The notes beneath the pieces were generated by a model. That model saw nothing but the letters and a program-made list of their open reading frames with translations. It searched no databases and was not told where the DNA came from. Positions 35,292 through 44,823 of a stretch of 64,000 nucleotides of DNA are shown here, one piece after another (within the stretch, counting starts at the first letter, position 1; each line of letters begins with the position of its first letter). The stretch is from DATFVA01 sp963771705 (lineage in GTDB: Bacteria; Bacteroidota; Ignavibacteria; Ignavibacteriales; Ignavibacteriaceae). The DNA lies in NCBI GenBank assembly GCA_963771705.1, contig CAVYUP010000014.1:620001-684000 (forward strand), read 5' to 3'. The position numbers were made by a program, and so were the translations under genes.

Positions 35292-37133
35292 ATGTTAAAA
35301 GAAAAAGAAGTCCAGAACTTAACCGAGGTGACTGTAAGGTTCGCAGGTGATTCCGGTGACGGAATGCAGCTTACCGGCAGCCAATTCAGCGATACTACAG
35401 CTATTGTAGGAAACGATTTAAGCACCCTGCCGGATTATCCTGCTGAAATTCGTGCACCGCAGGGAACAGTATACGGAGTGAGCGGTTTTCAGCTTCATTT
35501 CGGAAGCACAGATATTTACACTCCCGGCGACAGGCCCGATGTGCTGGTTGCTATGAACCCCGCTGCAATAAAAAAGAATATTGAAGAACTTAAGCCGGGC
35601 GCAATTATTATAGCAAACACAGATTCCTTTGATAAAAAGAATCTTCAGCTAGCCAAATATGAAGAAAACCCGCTGGAAGACAACAGTCTTCAAGGTTACC
35701 AGGTATTTCCTGTTCCTATTGCGACCTTAACCACGAAAGCTCTGGAAGGAACTTCTCTTACTCAGAAGGAAATTTCCCGGTGCAAGAACTTCTTTGCACT
35801 CGGTTTAATGTACTGGTTATACAACAGGCCGATTGACCCTACGGTTGATTGGATCAAGGGAAAGTTTAAGAAAGCCCCGCAGTTTATTGATGCAAACGAA
35901 AAGGCATTAAAAGCCGGATACAACTTCGGTGAAATGACCGAATTATTCACAACACGGTACAGCGTTGAACCGGCAAAGCTCCCTAAAGGCACATACAGAA
36001 GTATTTCCGGAAATGAAGCTACCGCCCTTGGATTTCTTGCCGCATCAGTTAAAGCTAAACTGCCGTTATTCCTTGGTTCATATCCTATAACCCCTGCCTC
36101 AGAAATTCTTCAATACCTGAGTACATATAAGAATTTTGGAGTTAAAACTTTCCAGGCAGAGGACGAGATTGCAGGAATTACCTCTGCAATTGGTGCTTCA
36201 TTTGCAGGTTATCTTGCACTTACCACCACAAGCGGACCCGGACTTGCATTAAAGACAGAAGCAATAGGTCTGGCGATTATGACTGAGCTTCCGCTGGTAA
36301 TTGTAGATGTACAGCGCGGAGGTCCGAGTACCGGTCTGCCTACAAAAACTGAACAAGCCGATTTACTGCAGGCAGTATACGGAAGAAACGGTGAAGCTCC
36401 GGTAGCAGTACTAGCTGCCCAGAGTCCCAGCGACTGTTTTACAATGGCCCTTGAAGCATCAAGGCTGGCCGTAAAATATATGACCCCTGTAATTCTGCTT
36501 ACCGACGGATACATAGCAAACGGTACAGAACCGTGGAGAGTACCAAAATCAAGTGAACTTCCTTCATTCGAAGTTAAGTTCAGGACAGAAAAAGAAGGTT
36601 TTGCTCCCTACCTTAGAGATTCAAATCTCTCGCGGCCATGGGTAAGACCAGGTACCCCCGGACTGGAACACAGGATAGGCGGACTAGAGAAAGCAAACAT
36701 ATCCGGAAACGTTAGTTATGATCCAGACAACCACGACCGTATGGTTAAACTCCGCGAACAAAAAGTTAAGAATATTGTAAACGACATCCCTGACCTTGTT
36801 GTTGATGGTGATGAGAGCGGTGAGCTACTTGTGCTAGGATGGGGCGGAACATACGGCGCTATTACTGAAGCTGTAATTAAGGCAAGACGGAAAGGCTACA
36901 AAGTTTCGCAGGCTCATCTGAAGTACATCTTTCCTTTCCCGAAGAATACAGGCCAGGTGCTGAGTAATTTCAAGAATGTATTGATTCCTGAAATCAACCT
37001 TGGTCAACTCGCAAAAATAATCAGAAGTGAGTTCCTGCTACCCGTTACTCAGTTTAACGTGGTGAGAGGATTACCTTTCAGAACATCTGATATTGAAGAC
37101 GAAATAATTGAAATGCTCGGAGGAAAAGAATAA
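35292..37133 (+). CDS. korA: 2-oxoglutarate:ferredoxin oxidoreductase subunit alpha (copy 1, gamma-alpha fusion)
   Basis: 613 residues. The gamma domain (about 8-190: 'VRFAGDSGDGMQLTGSQF', 'EIRAPQGTVYGVSGFQLHFG') is fused to the alpha pyrimidine-binding domain (about 225-470: 'GNEATALGFLAASVKAK', 'GSYPITPASEIL', 'FQAEDEIAGITSAIGASFAG', 'TTSGPG') and the C-terminal transketolase-like domain. With the beta subunit it catalyses reversible 2-oxoacid + CoA + oxidised ferredoxin to acyl-CoA + CO2. The fused architecture is typical of KGOR. Stop and next start overlap (TAATG). Confidence 0.92.
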   Translation: MLKEKEVQNLTEVTVRFAGDSGDGMQLTGSQFSDTTAIVGNDLSTLPDYPAEIRAPQGTVYGVSGFQLHFGSTDIYTPGDRPDVLVAMNPAAIKKNIEELKPGAIIIANTDSFDKKNLQLAKYEENPLEDNSLQGYQVFPVPIATLTTKALEGTSLTQKEISRCKNFFALGLMYWLYNRPIDPTVDWIKGKFKKAPQFIDANEKALKAGYNFGEMTELFTTRYSVEPAKLPKGTYRSISGNEATALGFLAASVKAKLPLFLGSYPITPASEILQYLSTYKNFGVKTFQAEDEIAGITSAIGASFAGYLALTTTSGPGLALKTEAIGLAIMTELPLVIVDVQRGGPSTGLPTKTEQADLLQAVYGRNGEAPVAVLAAQSPSDCFTMALEASRLAVKYMTPVILLTDGYIANGTEPWRVPKSSELPSFEVKFRTEKEGFAPYLRDSNLSRPWVRPGTPGLEHRIGGLEKANISGNVSYDPDNHDRMVKLREQKVKNIVNDIPDLVVDGDESGELLVLGWGGTYGAITEAVIKARRKGYKVSQAHLKYIFPFPKNTGQVLSNFKNVLIPEINLGQLAKIIRSEFLLPVTQFNVVRGLPFRTSDIEDEIIEMLGGKE

Positions 37134-38170
37134 TGGCTGACAAAATAGAAACCAAAGAAATAAAATTAACTGCAAAGGATTTTTCAAGCGGGCAGGACGT
37201 AAGATGGTGTCCCGGCTGCGGAGACTATTCGATCTTAGCGCAGGTTCAGAGATCTTTTCCGGAAATAGTGGGTGATAAAAAAGAAAACATTGTATGGATT
37301 TCAGGGATCGGATGTTCATCGCGTTTCCCATACTATATGGAAACTTACGGAATGCACGGCATCCATGGAAGGGCTCCTGCAATCGCTTCAGGAGTTAAGA
37401 TAGCCAGGCCGGACCTTTCTGTTTGGGTAGCTACAGGCGACGGAGATCTTCTTAGCATCGGCGGAAATCACTTCATTCATGCCTGCAGAAAGAATATTGA
37501 TCTGAAAGTCCTTTTATTTAATAACAGGATCTATGGATTAACCAAGGGACAGTATTCACCTACTTCAGAGAAAGGTAAAGTAACCAAGACGACTCCTTTC
37601 GGCAGTGTTGATTATCCCTTTAACCCAATTTCCCTCGCGATAGGTTCCGACGCAACATTTGTAGCCCGCGCAATGGACAGAGACGCCAAACATCTACAGC
37701 AAATGATTAAACGTGCTGCAGACCATAAGGGTATGGCTTTTATTGAAATTTTCCAGAACTGTGTTATATATAATGACGGCGCCTTTGATACCCTTTCCAA
37801 AAAAGATACTAAAGATGATAATGTGCTGGTGCTAGAGCATGGAAAACCTATGATATTCGGTAAAAACAAGGACAAGGGAATAAAAATGGAAAATTATAAA
37901 CCTGTCATTGTAGACCTTAATGAAAACGGAAACAGTATAAACGATGTATTAGTACATGATGAGTTTGACGAAAGTCCTTTAAGGTCGATCTTCCTTGCTC
38001 ATCTTACAGATTACGATGGTTTCCCAACGCCGGTGGGTGTATTCCGGCAGATCAAAAAAGATACGTATGATAATGGTATAGAAGAGCAGATCTCGGGTAT
38101 AATAAAGGCAAAAGGGGAAGGTGATCTGGATAAAATCCTCTTTACCGGGAATACCTGGGAAGTTAATTGA
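37133..38170 (+). CDS. korB: 2-oxoglutarate:ferredoxin oxidoreductase subunit beta (copy 1)
   Basis: 345 residues. Cysteine motif 'WCPGCGDYSILAQ' (about 24-36) for the [4Fe-4S] cluster, a further cysteine in 'GIGCSSRFP', and the thiamine-diphosphate motif 'GDGDLLSIGGNHFIHACR...LLFNN' (GDG-to-NN). No ferredoxin domain is fused, so a separate ferredoxin is needed. Ends with 'LFTGNTWEVN', shared with copy 2. A strong terminator follows. Confidence 0.93.
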   Translation: MADKIETKEIKLTAKDFSSGQDVRWCPGCGDYSILAQVQRSFPEIVGDKKENIVWISGIGCSSRFPYYMETYGMHGIHGRAPAIASGVKIARPDLSVWVATGDGDLLSIGGNHFIHACRKNIDLKVLLFNNRIYGLTKGQYSPTSEKGKVTKTTPFGSVDYPFNPISLAIGSDATFVARAMDRDAKHLQQMIKRAADHKGMAFIEIFQNCVIYNDGAFDTLSKKDTKDDNVLVLEHGKPMIFGKNKDKGIKMENYKPVIVDLNENGNSINDVLVHDEFDESPLRSIFLAHLTDYDGFPTPVGVFRQIKKDTYDNGIEEQISGIIKAKGEGDLDKILFTGNTWEVN

Positions 38171-38599
38171 TTTAGAACCTCCATTAACTTTCAATATTAA
38201 AATAGCTCTTACTTACCTCGCCGCGGACTCATCATTGATGAGTCCGTTTTTTTTTAACCAAATACCATTCTATCCTGAATATTTGACAATCAACAACAGC
38301 TTTTTTAAGTTAAAGAAAAGATTATTTGGATTGGAAATAATTCTCAATTGAGACCTTACAAAAAGCCGGACCCGACTCAGCCTGTTCCTCCCGGATCTGT
38401 TCCATTATTATACTCTCTTATTAAAGAAAACAAAGCTATTTGTGCGAATAAGCCGGGAACAATCTGTGTGATGACGGTGTAAATCAGTTAGCGGGCGTAT
38501 TGATAGATTTTGGTGATTTGATTTATTAAATATTTCATTATCTTTTTTACCAGATACAATCGAGTTTAAATATTCATTATTCACAAACCTTGGTGCAAG
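38171..38599. other. spacer between the two korAB operons
   Basis: 429 bp. It contains the terminator at 38224-38255, then AT-rich sequence that should hold the promoter of the second korAB copy. No remnant of a duplicated gene or insertion element was seen, so the tandem copies are separated cleanly and probably transcribed independently. Confidence 0.5.
38224..38255 (+). terminator. strong rho-independent terminator after korAB copy 1
   Basis: CGGACTCATCA is followed by its complement TGATGAGTCCG (38224-38246) with only a minimal loop, then a run of nine T (38247-38255). It ends the first korAB transcript. Confidence 0.93.
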
Positions 38600-40444
38600 A
38601 TGCAAAAAGGCGTATTAGATCTCTCTGACGTTACCGTCAGATTTGCAGGAGATTCAGGGGATGGAATGCAGTTAACGGGCAGTCAGTTTACAAATACTAC
38701 CGCGCTGGTAGGCAATGATCTCAGCACGCTGCCGGATTATCCTGCTGAAATCCGTGCCCCCGCCGGTACTACTTACGGAGTAAGCGGCTTTCAGCTTCAT
38801 TTCAGTAGTGACGATATTCATACACCCGGTGACGCGCCGGATGTTCTGGTGGCAATGAACCCTGCCGCTTTAAAAACAAACATAAAAGATTTAAAGCCAG
38901 GCGGGACGATAATAGTTAATAGTAATTCCTTCGATCAGAGAAACTTCAGGCTGGCGGGTTACGATACCAGTCCGCTTGAAGACGGCACCGTTGACGGGTA
39001 CAATGTTGTACAGGTTCCGCTGAGTCAGCTTACAAAAACCGCCCTTGAGGAGAGCGGTCTTTCGGCAAAGGAAGTTGAAAGATGTAAAAACTTCTTTGCA
39101 CTCGGGATGATGTACTGGCTTTACAGCAGACCTATTGAACCGACGATAGAATGGATTCATACAAAGTTTAAATCAAGAGAAGACCTTGCCGCAGCTAATG
39201 AGAAAGCTCTTAAGTCGGGCTACTACTTCGGCGAAAACACTGAATTGTTTACTACCCGTTACAATGTACAGCCAGCAAAGTTAATTAAGGGAAGGTACAG
39301 GAATATTTCGGGCAACGAGGCACTGGCCATAGGGTTCGTAACCGCATCGGTTAAAGCAGGACTCCCATTGTTTCTCGGTTCCTATCCGATTACGCCAGCC
39401 TCAGATATTCTTCACGAACTAAGCAAACACAAAAATTTCGGTGTAAGAACCTTCCAGGCTGAAGATGAAATAGCAGCAATCAGTGCCGCCATAGGAGCAT
39501 CTTTCTCGGGCGCTTTGGGAATAACGACAACCAGCGGTCCCGGTGTTGCGTTAAAAACTGAAGCAATAGGATTGGCGGTAATGACCGAACTTCCTCTGGT
39601 TATAATCGATATACAGAGAGGAGGTCCAAGTACAGGATTGCCTACCAAGACAGAACAGGCTGATCTGATGCAGGCAATGTACGGAAGGAACAGCGAGGCA
39701 CCTGTTGTAGTTGTTGCCCCTTCTACTCCCGCCGACTGCTTTGCTATGGCGCTTGAAGCAGCCAGGATAGCAACCAAATATATGGTACCTGTAATGTACC
39801 TATCGGACGGCTACCTCGCCAATGGATCGGAGCCATGGAAGATACCCGATCCGGATAAGATACCCGACATTGAGATAAAGCTCAGAACCATTCCTGAAAA
39901 CTTCCAGCCGTATAAACGGGACGAAAACCTGGCAAGACCATGGGCTGTTCCGGGAACTCCGGGATTAGAGCACCGGATAGGCGGTCTGGAAAAGGCCAAC
40001 GTTACAGGAGATGTCAGCTACGATCCCGAGAACCATGAATTTATGGTAAGGCTCCGGGCGCAGAAGGTGAGGAATATTGAAAATGATATACCGGACCTGG
40101 AAGTTGAGGGTGATAGAGATGCCGATCTGCTTATTGCAGGGTGGGGAAGCACTTATGGTTCCATAACAGAAGCAGTTAACCGTATCCGGAGTAAAGGAAT
40201 GAAAGTAGGTCATGCTCATTTCAGGTACCTGAATCCTTTTCCGAAAAACACAGGAGATGTGCTGAAGAAATATAAACATGTTATATGTCCGGAGATAAAC
40301 CTCGGACAGCTGTCTAAGCTGTTGAGAGAAGAATTCCTTATCGATGTAGAGCCTTTCAATAAGGTACAGGGATTACCTTTCAAATCATCTGAAATTGAAT
40401 CGAAGATTGAATCCATATTAGGAGGAAATGAAAATGGAAAATAA
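38600..40444 (+). CDS. korA: 2-oxoacid:ferredoxin oxidoreductase subunit alpha (copy 2, gamma-alpha fusion)
   Basis: 614 residues, collinear with copy 1 over the whole length: 'VRFAGDSGDGMQLTGSQF', 'LSTLPDYPAEIRAPAGTTYG', 'GSYPITPASDILHELS', 'TTTSGPGVALKTEA', 'QRGGPSTGLPTKTEQAD'. All cofactor-contact segments are kept, so the copy looks functional. Differences cluster in the gamma domain (about 95-150) and after residue 440, where substrate or partner choice may differ. Its 3' end overlaps the start of the second korB. Confidence 0.92.
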   Translation: MQKGVLDLSDVTVRFAGDSGDGMQLTGSQFTNTTALVGNDLSTLPDYPAEIRAPAGTTYGVSGFQLHFSSDDIHTPGDAPDVLVAMNPAALKTNIKDLKPGGTIIVNSNSFDQRNFRLAGYDTSPLEDGTVDGYNVVQVPLSQLTKTALEESGLSAKEVERCKNFFALGMMYWLYSRPIEPTIEWIHTKFKSREDLAAANEKALKSGYYFGENTELFTTRYNVQPAKLIKGRYRNISGNEALAIGFVTASVKAGLPLFLGSYPITPASDILHELSKHKNFGVRTFQAEDEIAAISAAIGASFSGALGITTTSGPGVALKTEAIGLAVMTELPLVIIDIQRGGPSTGLPTKTEQADLMQAMYGRNSEAPVVVVAPSTPADCFAMALEAARIATKYMVPVMYLSDGYLANGSEPWKIPDPDKIPDIEIKLRTIPENFQPYKRDENLARPWAVPGTPGLEHRIGGLEKANVTGDVSYDPENHEFMVRLRAQKVRNIENDIPDLEVEGDRDADLLIAGWGSTYGSITEAVNRIRSKGMKVGHAHFRYLNPFPKNTGDVLKKYKHVICPEINLGQLSKLLREEFLIDVEPFNKVQGLPFKSSEIESKIESILGGNENGK

Positions 40445-41468
40445 AGATATGCCGCAGGAAACAAAATATACAGCGAAGGATTTTGCTTCGTCACAGGATG
40501 TAAGATGGTGTCCCGGCTGCGGTGATTACTCTATACTGGCGCAGATGCAGAGGATATCTCCTGATCTGAATATTAAAAAAGAGAAATTTGTTTGGGTATC
40601 GGGCATTGGATGCGCAGCACGCTTTCCTTATTATATGGATACATATGGAATCCATGGAATTCATGGGAGAGCCTCGGCAATTGCCTCCGGTATAAAAATC
40701 AACCGACCCGATCTTTCAGTATGGGTTGCATCAGGGGACGGAGACCTATTAAGTATAGGCGGCAATCATTTTATACATGCCTGCAGGAGAAATATTGATA
40801 TAAAAATTCTTCTTTTTAACAACAGGATATACGGACTTACAAAGGGACAGTATTCACCGACTTCCGAGAGAGGGAAAAAAACAAAGAGCTCACCCTTCGG
40901 AAGCATTGATTATCCTTTTAATCCCTTGAGCCTTGCGGTGGGTTCAGGAGCCACTTTTATAGCAAGGAGTCTAGACAGGGATCCGAAGCATCTTAAAGAA
41001 ATGCTGACCAGGGCCGGAAAACATAAAGGCACAGCATTCATAGAGGTGTTTCAGAACTGCAACATCTTTAATGACGGAGCATACGCGCTTTATACAGACA
41101 AGGATACAAAACCTGATAATGTTCTTTTCCTTGAACATGGCGAACCAATGATCTATGGAAAAGAGAACAATAAAGGAATAAGGCTTAACGGACTCACCCC
41201 AGAGATCATCGATATAAACGAAGGATCAAATTCAATTAATGATGTCTGGATTCACGATGAATTTGATAATGCTTCGGCAAGAGCTCATATCCTTTCGCAA
41301 TTTGCAGAGACTGAAGGAATGCCCGTCCCTATTGGTGTAATAAGACAGGAGGAAAAAGAAACCTATGAAGATTCCCTGCATGCTCAGATCGAAGCCTTAA
41401 CCGCAGCCAGAGGGAAAGGGGACCTGAAGAAACTACTGTTCAGCGGAAATATGTGGGATGTTAATTAA
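40434..41468 (+). CDS. korB: 2-oxoacid:ferredoxin oxidoreductase subunit beta (copy 2)
   Basis: 344 residues from ATG 40434, with GGAGG 8 nt upstream (an ATG at 40428 is only 2 nt from the GGAGG). 'DVRWCPGCGDYSILAQMQ', 'GIGCAARFPYYMDTYG', 'GDGDLLSIGGNHFIHACRRN' and 'LLFNNRIYGLTKGQYSPTS' keep the Fe-S and ThDP ligands. Ends 'LFSGNMWDVN'. Overlaps the second korA by 11 bp. Confidence 0.92.
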   Translation: MENKDMPQETKYTAKDFASSQDVRWCPGCGDYSILAQMQRISPDLNIKKEKFVWVSGIGCAARFPYYMDTYGIHGIHGRASAIASGIKINRPDLSVWVASGDGDLLSIGGNHFIHACRRNIDIKILLFNNRIYGLTKGQYSPTSERGKKTKSSPFGSIDYPFNPLSLAVGSGATFIARSLDRDPKHLKEMLTRAGKHKGTAFIEVFQNCNIFNDGAYALYTDKDTKPDNVLFLEHGEPMIYGKENNKGIRLNGLTPEIIDINEGSNSINDVWIHDEFDNASARAHILSQFAETEGMPVPIGVIRQEEKETYEDSLHAQIEALTAARGKGDLKKLLFSGNMWDVN

Positions 41469-41520
41469 GACTTATTGAATTAACGTATATTTTTTCTATT
41501 TTAACTGATTAAATTTTCAC

Positions 41521-41545
41521 GGGCTTGAGCGATCGAGCCCTTTTA
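41521..41545 (+). terminator. rho-independent terminator after korAB copy 2
   Basis: GGGCTTGA (41521-41528) pairs with TCGAGCCC (41533-41540) with one G-U pair and a GCGA tetraloop, followed by TTTTA. A frame extension of nrnA to TTG 41525 would lie inside this hairpin, which argues for the nrnA start at 41564. Confidence 0.85.
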
Positions 41546-41563
41546 TATTTATTGATAGGCTAT

Positions 41564-42562
41564 ATGATCGACTTTAATCAGTTAAAAAATATTCTTCTTG
41601 AAAATAATTCATTTCTTATCACTACCCATGTAAATCCCGATGCCGATGCTATCGGTTCAGAGATTGCTCTTTATAACATTCTGAAGGAGAAGGGTAAGAG
41701 TGCGAGGATAGTTAATCACAGCATTACCCCTTACAATCTTTCATTCCTAGACAAAGAAAATGTTATAGAACACTATTCAGCTGAAAAACATAAAGATATA
41801 TTTGAAGAAGTTGATGTACTGACAGCGGTCGACTTTAACCGATCGGACAGGATCGTCAGGATGGAATCCGGATTCAGGATGTCGCAGAAGCTGAAGATCT
41901 GTATAGATCACCACCAGGATCATGAAGAAATATTTAATTACACTTTTATTGATACCGAATACAGTGCAACAGGTCAGATTATTTATGATTTCATAAAAGA
42001 AACAGGAATAGTTGAACTGAGTTATGAAACTGCCGAGCCTATATATGCTGCTATAATGACAGATACAGGTTCTTTCAGATTTGAAAGAACCACCCCGGAG
42101 ATTCATAAAATATCCGCGGAACTGCTTGAAACCGGTGTTGTGCCCGGTGATGTATATGATAAGATCTATGATCAGAGCAAATTCAGTAAAATAAAGCTGC
42201 TCGGCAGGGCAGTTAACTCTATGAAATTATACGGGGAGCGGCAGGAAGTAAGTTATATGACGCTGAAAAGGAAAGACTTTGTAGATACCGGAGCTTTAGA
42301 ATCTGATACTGATGGTTTTGTAAATGTTTCCCTTTCTGTGGAAAATGTAAAACTCGGGCTCCTTTTCCTTGAACTGAAGGAAGGATTTAAGGTCAGTTTT
42401 CGTTCAAAAGGACTTATCCCTGTCAATAAGCTTGCTTCGGAGTATGGAGGCGGGGGTCATGTTAATGCAGCCGGACTACGTATAAGAGATGAAAAAATAG
42501 AAGAATACATTCCTAAAATTTTAAATCGTGCAGTAGAATACGTCAAACAATTCGGGAGCTAA
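41564..42562 (+). CDS. nrnA: bifunctional oligoribonuclease / pAp phosphatase NrnA (DHH family)
   Basis: 332 residues from ATG 41564. The DHH-DHHA1 layout is complete: 'THVNPDADAIGSE' (21-33), 'VLTAVDFNRSDR', the DHH box in 'ICIDHHQDH', 'AAIMTDTGSFRFE', and the C-terminal DHHA1 'EYGGGGHVNAAG'. Degrades nanoRNA and pAp with divalent metal in the cytosol. The start choice is forced by the terminator hairpin just upstream. One base separates it from pepA, so both are cotranscribed. Confidence 0.92.
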   Translation: MIDFNQLKNILLENNSFLITTHVNPDADAIGSEIALYNILKEKGKSARIVNHSITPYNLSFLDKENVIEHYSAEKHKDIFEEVDVLTAVDFNRSDRIVRMESGFRMSQKLKICIDHHQDHEEIFNYTFIDTEYSATGQIIYDFIKETGIVELSYETAEPIYAAIMTDTGSFRFERTTPEIHKISAELLETGVVPGDVYDKIYDQSKFSKIKLLGRAVNSMKLYGERQEVSYMTLKRKDFVDTGALESDTDGFVNVSLSVENVKLGLLFLELKEGFKVSFRSKGLIPVNKLASEYGGGGHVNAAGLRIRDEKIEEYIPKILNRAVEYVKQFGS

Positions 42563-42563
42563 A

Positions 42564-44078
42564 ATGTTTAATCTGAACATCAAATCAGGCGGTAAGAAAA
42601 TTGCTTATAGTCCTCTTTCTATCAGCCTGAAATATATGGTTGATGAGAAGAAACTTGAAACGAGTCTGTTAAACCTTGAAACTATTTTCAACTTCAAATT
42701 TTCTCAGCTTCAGAAAAAGAATTTTCTTTCTGCTGAAGGGAGCCAGATCCGTGTTTCCAAAAAAGAAGGCAAGCCTGATTCGGTAATAATCTCGAAAGTA
42801 AAGCTGGATGATCATTTTTCTGCTGATTATTTCAGGAATCACCTGGCTGGATTTCTACCTTCTCTAGCTTCCGAAAAGCTTAAAGGGCTTCACATTTTCA
42901 TACCCAAATATGAAATATTCAAGAAGCACTTTGAAAGCGAGCTTTATTACTACCAGACATTTGTAGAGGGGATACTTCTGGGCAATTATTCTTTTGACAA
43001 ATATAAGGCGGATAAAAAGAAACCTACAAACCTCTCCGTGTTTTTCTACGCTGACAACCAGAAAAAACTTAACCAGGCCATCTCGCTGGGTGCCACAGTA
43101 ATGGAGGGGGTCAATTTCACGAAAGAGCTACAGAATGAACCGGGATCTGTACTTATACCCAACGAGCTTGCAAAAAGGATTAAGAATACTTTGCCCGAAG
43201 CCGGAGTGAAGGTAACAGTATTTAATGAAAATGAGATTAAGAAGAGGAAGATGGGAGGACTTCTTGCAGTTGGGATGGGAAGCGCTAATCCTCCCCGCTT
43301 TATCATAATGGAGTATAAAGGAGGCAGTAAAAATAAAAAGGCAAAGACTATCGCACTGGTAGGAAAGGGAGTAACTTTCGATTCGGGGGGTATTTCTATA
43401 AAGCCCGCAAGCAATATGGGTGAGATGAAAGCTGATATGTCGGGAGCAGCAGTAGTTGCAGGTACAGTACTGGCGGCGGCAAAAGCGAAGCTGCCTGTTA
43501 ACGTAATTGGTATAATTCCGTCTGCTGAAAATATGCCTTCAGGATCTTCTATGCGTCCCGGCGATATTGTTATTACTTCTTCAGGAAAAAGTATAGAAGT
43601 AGATAATACGGATGCGGAAGGACGGATGATCCTGTCTGACGCACTTAATTATGCCTCACAGCTAAAACCTGACGTCATAATAGATCTTGCAACCCTGACA
43701 GGCGCCTGTGTTGTAGCGCTGGGTGAGTTCGTTGCCGGATTGTTTACGAAGGATGATAAACTGGCGGAAGATCTCTATCTAAAGGGATTAAAGACATTTG
43801 ACCGGCTATGGAGATTACCGATGTGGGACGATTACAATGAGCTTATTTCCAGTGATGTTGCCGATGTGAAGAATGTAGGAGGAAGATGGGGGGGAGCCAT
43901 TACAGCGGCAAAGTTCCTTGAGAAATTTGTAGATCCGAAAATATCATGGGCACATCTGGATATAGCAGGACCGGCGATGGCAAATAATTATAATAATTAT
44001 ACCCGGAAGTATATGACCGGTTTTGGAGTAAGGCTGCTGTTTGATTACCTGGCTAATCCTTCAGATAAGAATAGTTAG
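42564..44078 (+). CDS. pepA: leucyl aminopeptidase (M17)
   Basis: 504 residues. Variable N-terminal macro-like domain (about 1-175), catalytic C-terminal domain with the metal and active-site boxes 'GKGVTFDSGGISIKP', 'MKADMSGAAVV', 'NTDAEGRMILSDALNYA' and 'DLATLTGACVVALG'. Two-metal cytosolic aminopeptidase of peptide turnover. The 3' end overlaps the convergent lolD gene by 26 bp, so transcripts will interfere. Confidence 0.94.
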   Translation: MFNLNIKSGGKKIAYSPLSISLKYMVDEKKLETSLLNLETIFNFKFSQLQKKNFLSAEGSQIRVSKKEGKPDSVIISKVKLDDHFSADYFRNHLAGFLPSLASEKLKGLHIFIPKYEIFKKHFESELYYYQTFVEGILLGNYSFDKYKADKKKPTNLSVFFYADNQKKLNQAISLGATVMEGVNFTKELQNEPGSVLIPNELAKRIKNTLPEAGVKVTVFNENEIKKRKMGGLLAVGMGSANPPRFIIMEYKGGSKNKKAKTIALVGKGVTFDSGGISIKPASNMGEMKADMSGAAVVAGTVLAAAKAKLPVNVIGIIPSAENMPSGSSMRPGDIVITSSGKSIEVDNTDAEGRMILSDALNYASQLKPDVIIDLATLTGACVVALGEFVAGLFTKDDKLAEDLYLKGLKTFDRLWRLPMWDDYNELISSDVADVKNVGGRWGGAITAAKFLEKFVDPKISWAHLDIAGPAMANNYNNYTRKYMTGFGVRLLFDYLANPSDKNS

Positions 44079-44745
44079 TAATAACCTTTCCGTCTTTCAT
44101 TTGAAAGACTTTATCAGCCAGGTTTACGAGTCCCGGATTGTGGGTTACAATCACGAATGTCTTACCCATTTTATCCCTTAAATCAATTAATATACGGTGT
44201 ACCGCCTCACTGTTTTCAGAATCGAGGTTTCCGGTAGGTTCATCAGCCAGGATGATATCGGGATCATTTGCCAATGCCCTGGCAACCGCAACCCGCTGCT
44301 GTTCTCCACCCGATAATTCCGCAGGTTTATGGTTCATACGTTCCATCATCCCGACAGCTTCCAGAAGTTCAGCAGCTTTTTTCGAAGCATCCGTGAGAGA
44401 TTTGCCGGTGATCATTTGGGGGATGGAAACATTTTCAATAGCTGTAAATTCAGGGAGCAGGTGATGAAATTGAAAGACGAAACCCATATTTTTATTCCTA
44501 AATCTTGCTAGCTTATCATCCGACAATTCGAAGATATTCTGATCATTAAAGAATACTTCACCTGAATCAGGTCTGTCCAGACCTCCCATAATATGCAAAA
44601 GAGTACTTTTGCCTGCTCCTGATGCTCCTACAATCACAGAGATCTTATTACGTTCAATTTCTACATCAACTGATCTTAGAACTTCCAGTTTTACCTTTTT
44701 AGTATTCTGATAGCTCTTTATTATATTTTTAGTATGAAGAATCAC
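44053..44745 (-). CDS. lolD: lipoprotein-releasing ABC transporter ATPase LolD
   Basis: 230 residues. Walker A GASGAGKS (40-47), Q-loop 'FQFHHLLPEF' typical of the MacB/LolD/FtsE group, signature LSGGEQQR (144-151), Walker B 'IILADEP' (164-170), H-loop 'VIVTHN'. Powers release of outer-membrane lipoproteins with the two FtsX-type permeases encoded just upstream on the same strand (78 bp gap). Overlaps pepA tail to tail. Confidence 0.9.
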   Translation of the reverse strand: MILHTKNIIKSYQNTKKVKLEVLRSVDVEIERNKISVIVGASGAGKSTLLHIMGGLDRPDSGEVFFNDQNIFELSDDKLARFRNKNMGFVFQFHHLLPEFTAIENVSIPQMITGKSLTDASKKAAELLEAVGMMERMNHKPAELSGGEQQRVAVARALANDPDIILADEPTGNLDSENSEAVHRILIDLRDKMGKTFVIVTHNPGLVNLADKVFQMKDGKVITNYSYLKD

Positions 44746-44823
44746 GTTATCACTATAAGTTAGTTTTATTGATAATTATAATTATTTAGCATAAATACAC
44801 TTAGCACAAATGTTTAATCCTAT

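Noticed and set aside
38171..38599. Transposon remnant explaining the korAB duplication
   Set aside because: No terminal inverted repeats, transposase fragment or direct-repeat scar was seen between the copies.
41525..41563. TTG 41525 as the nrnA start
   Set aside because: It falls inside the rho-independent terminator of the preceding operon; ATG 41564 matches the family N-terminus.
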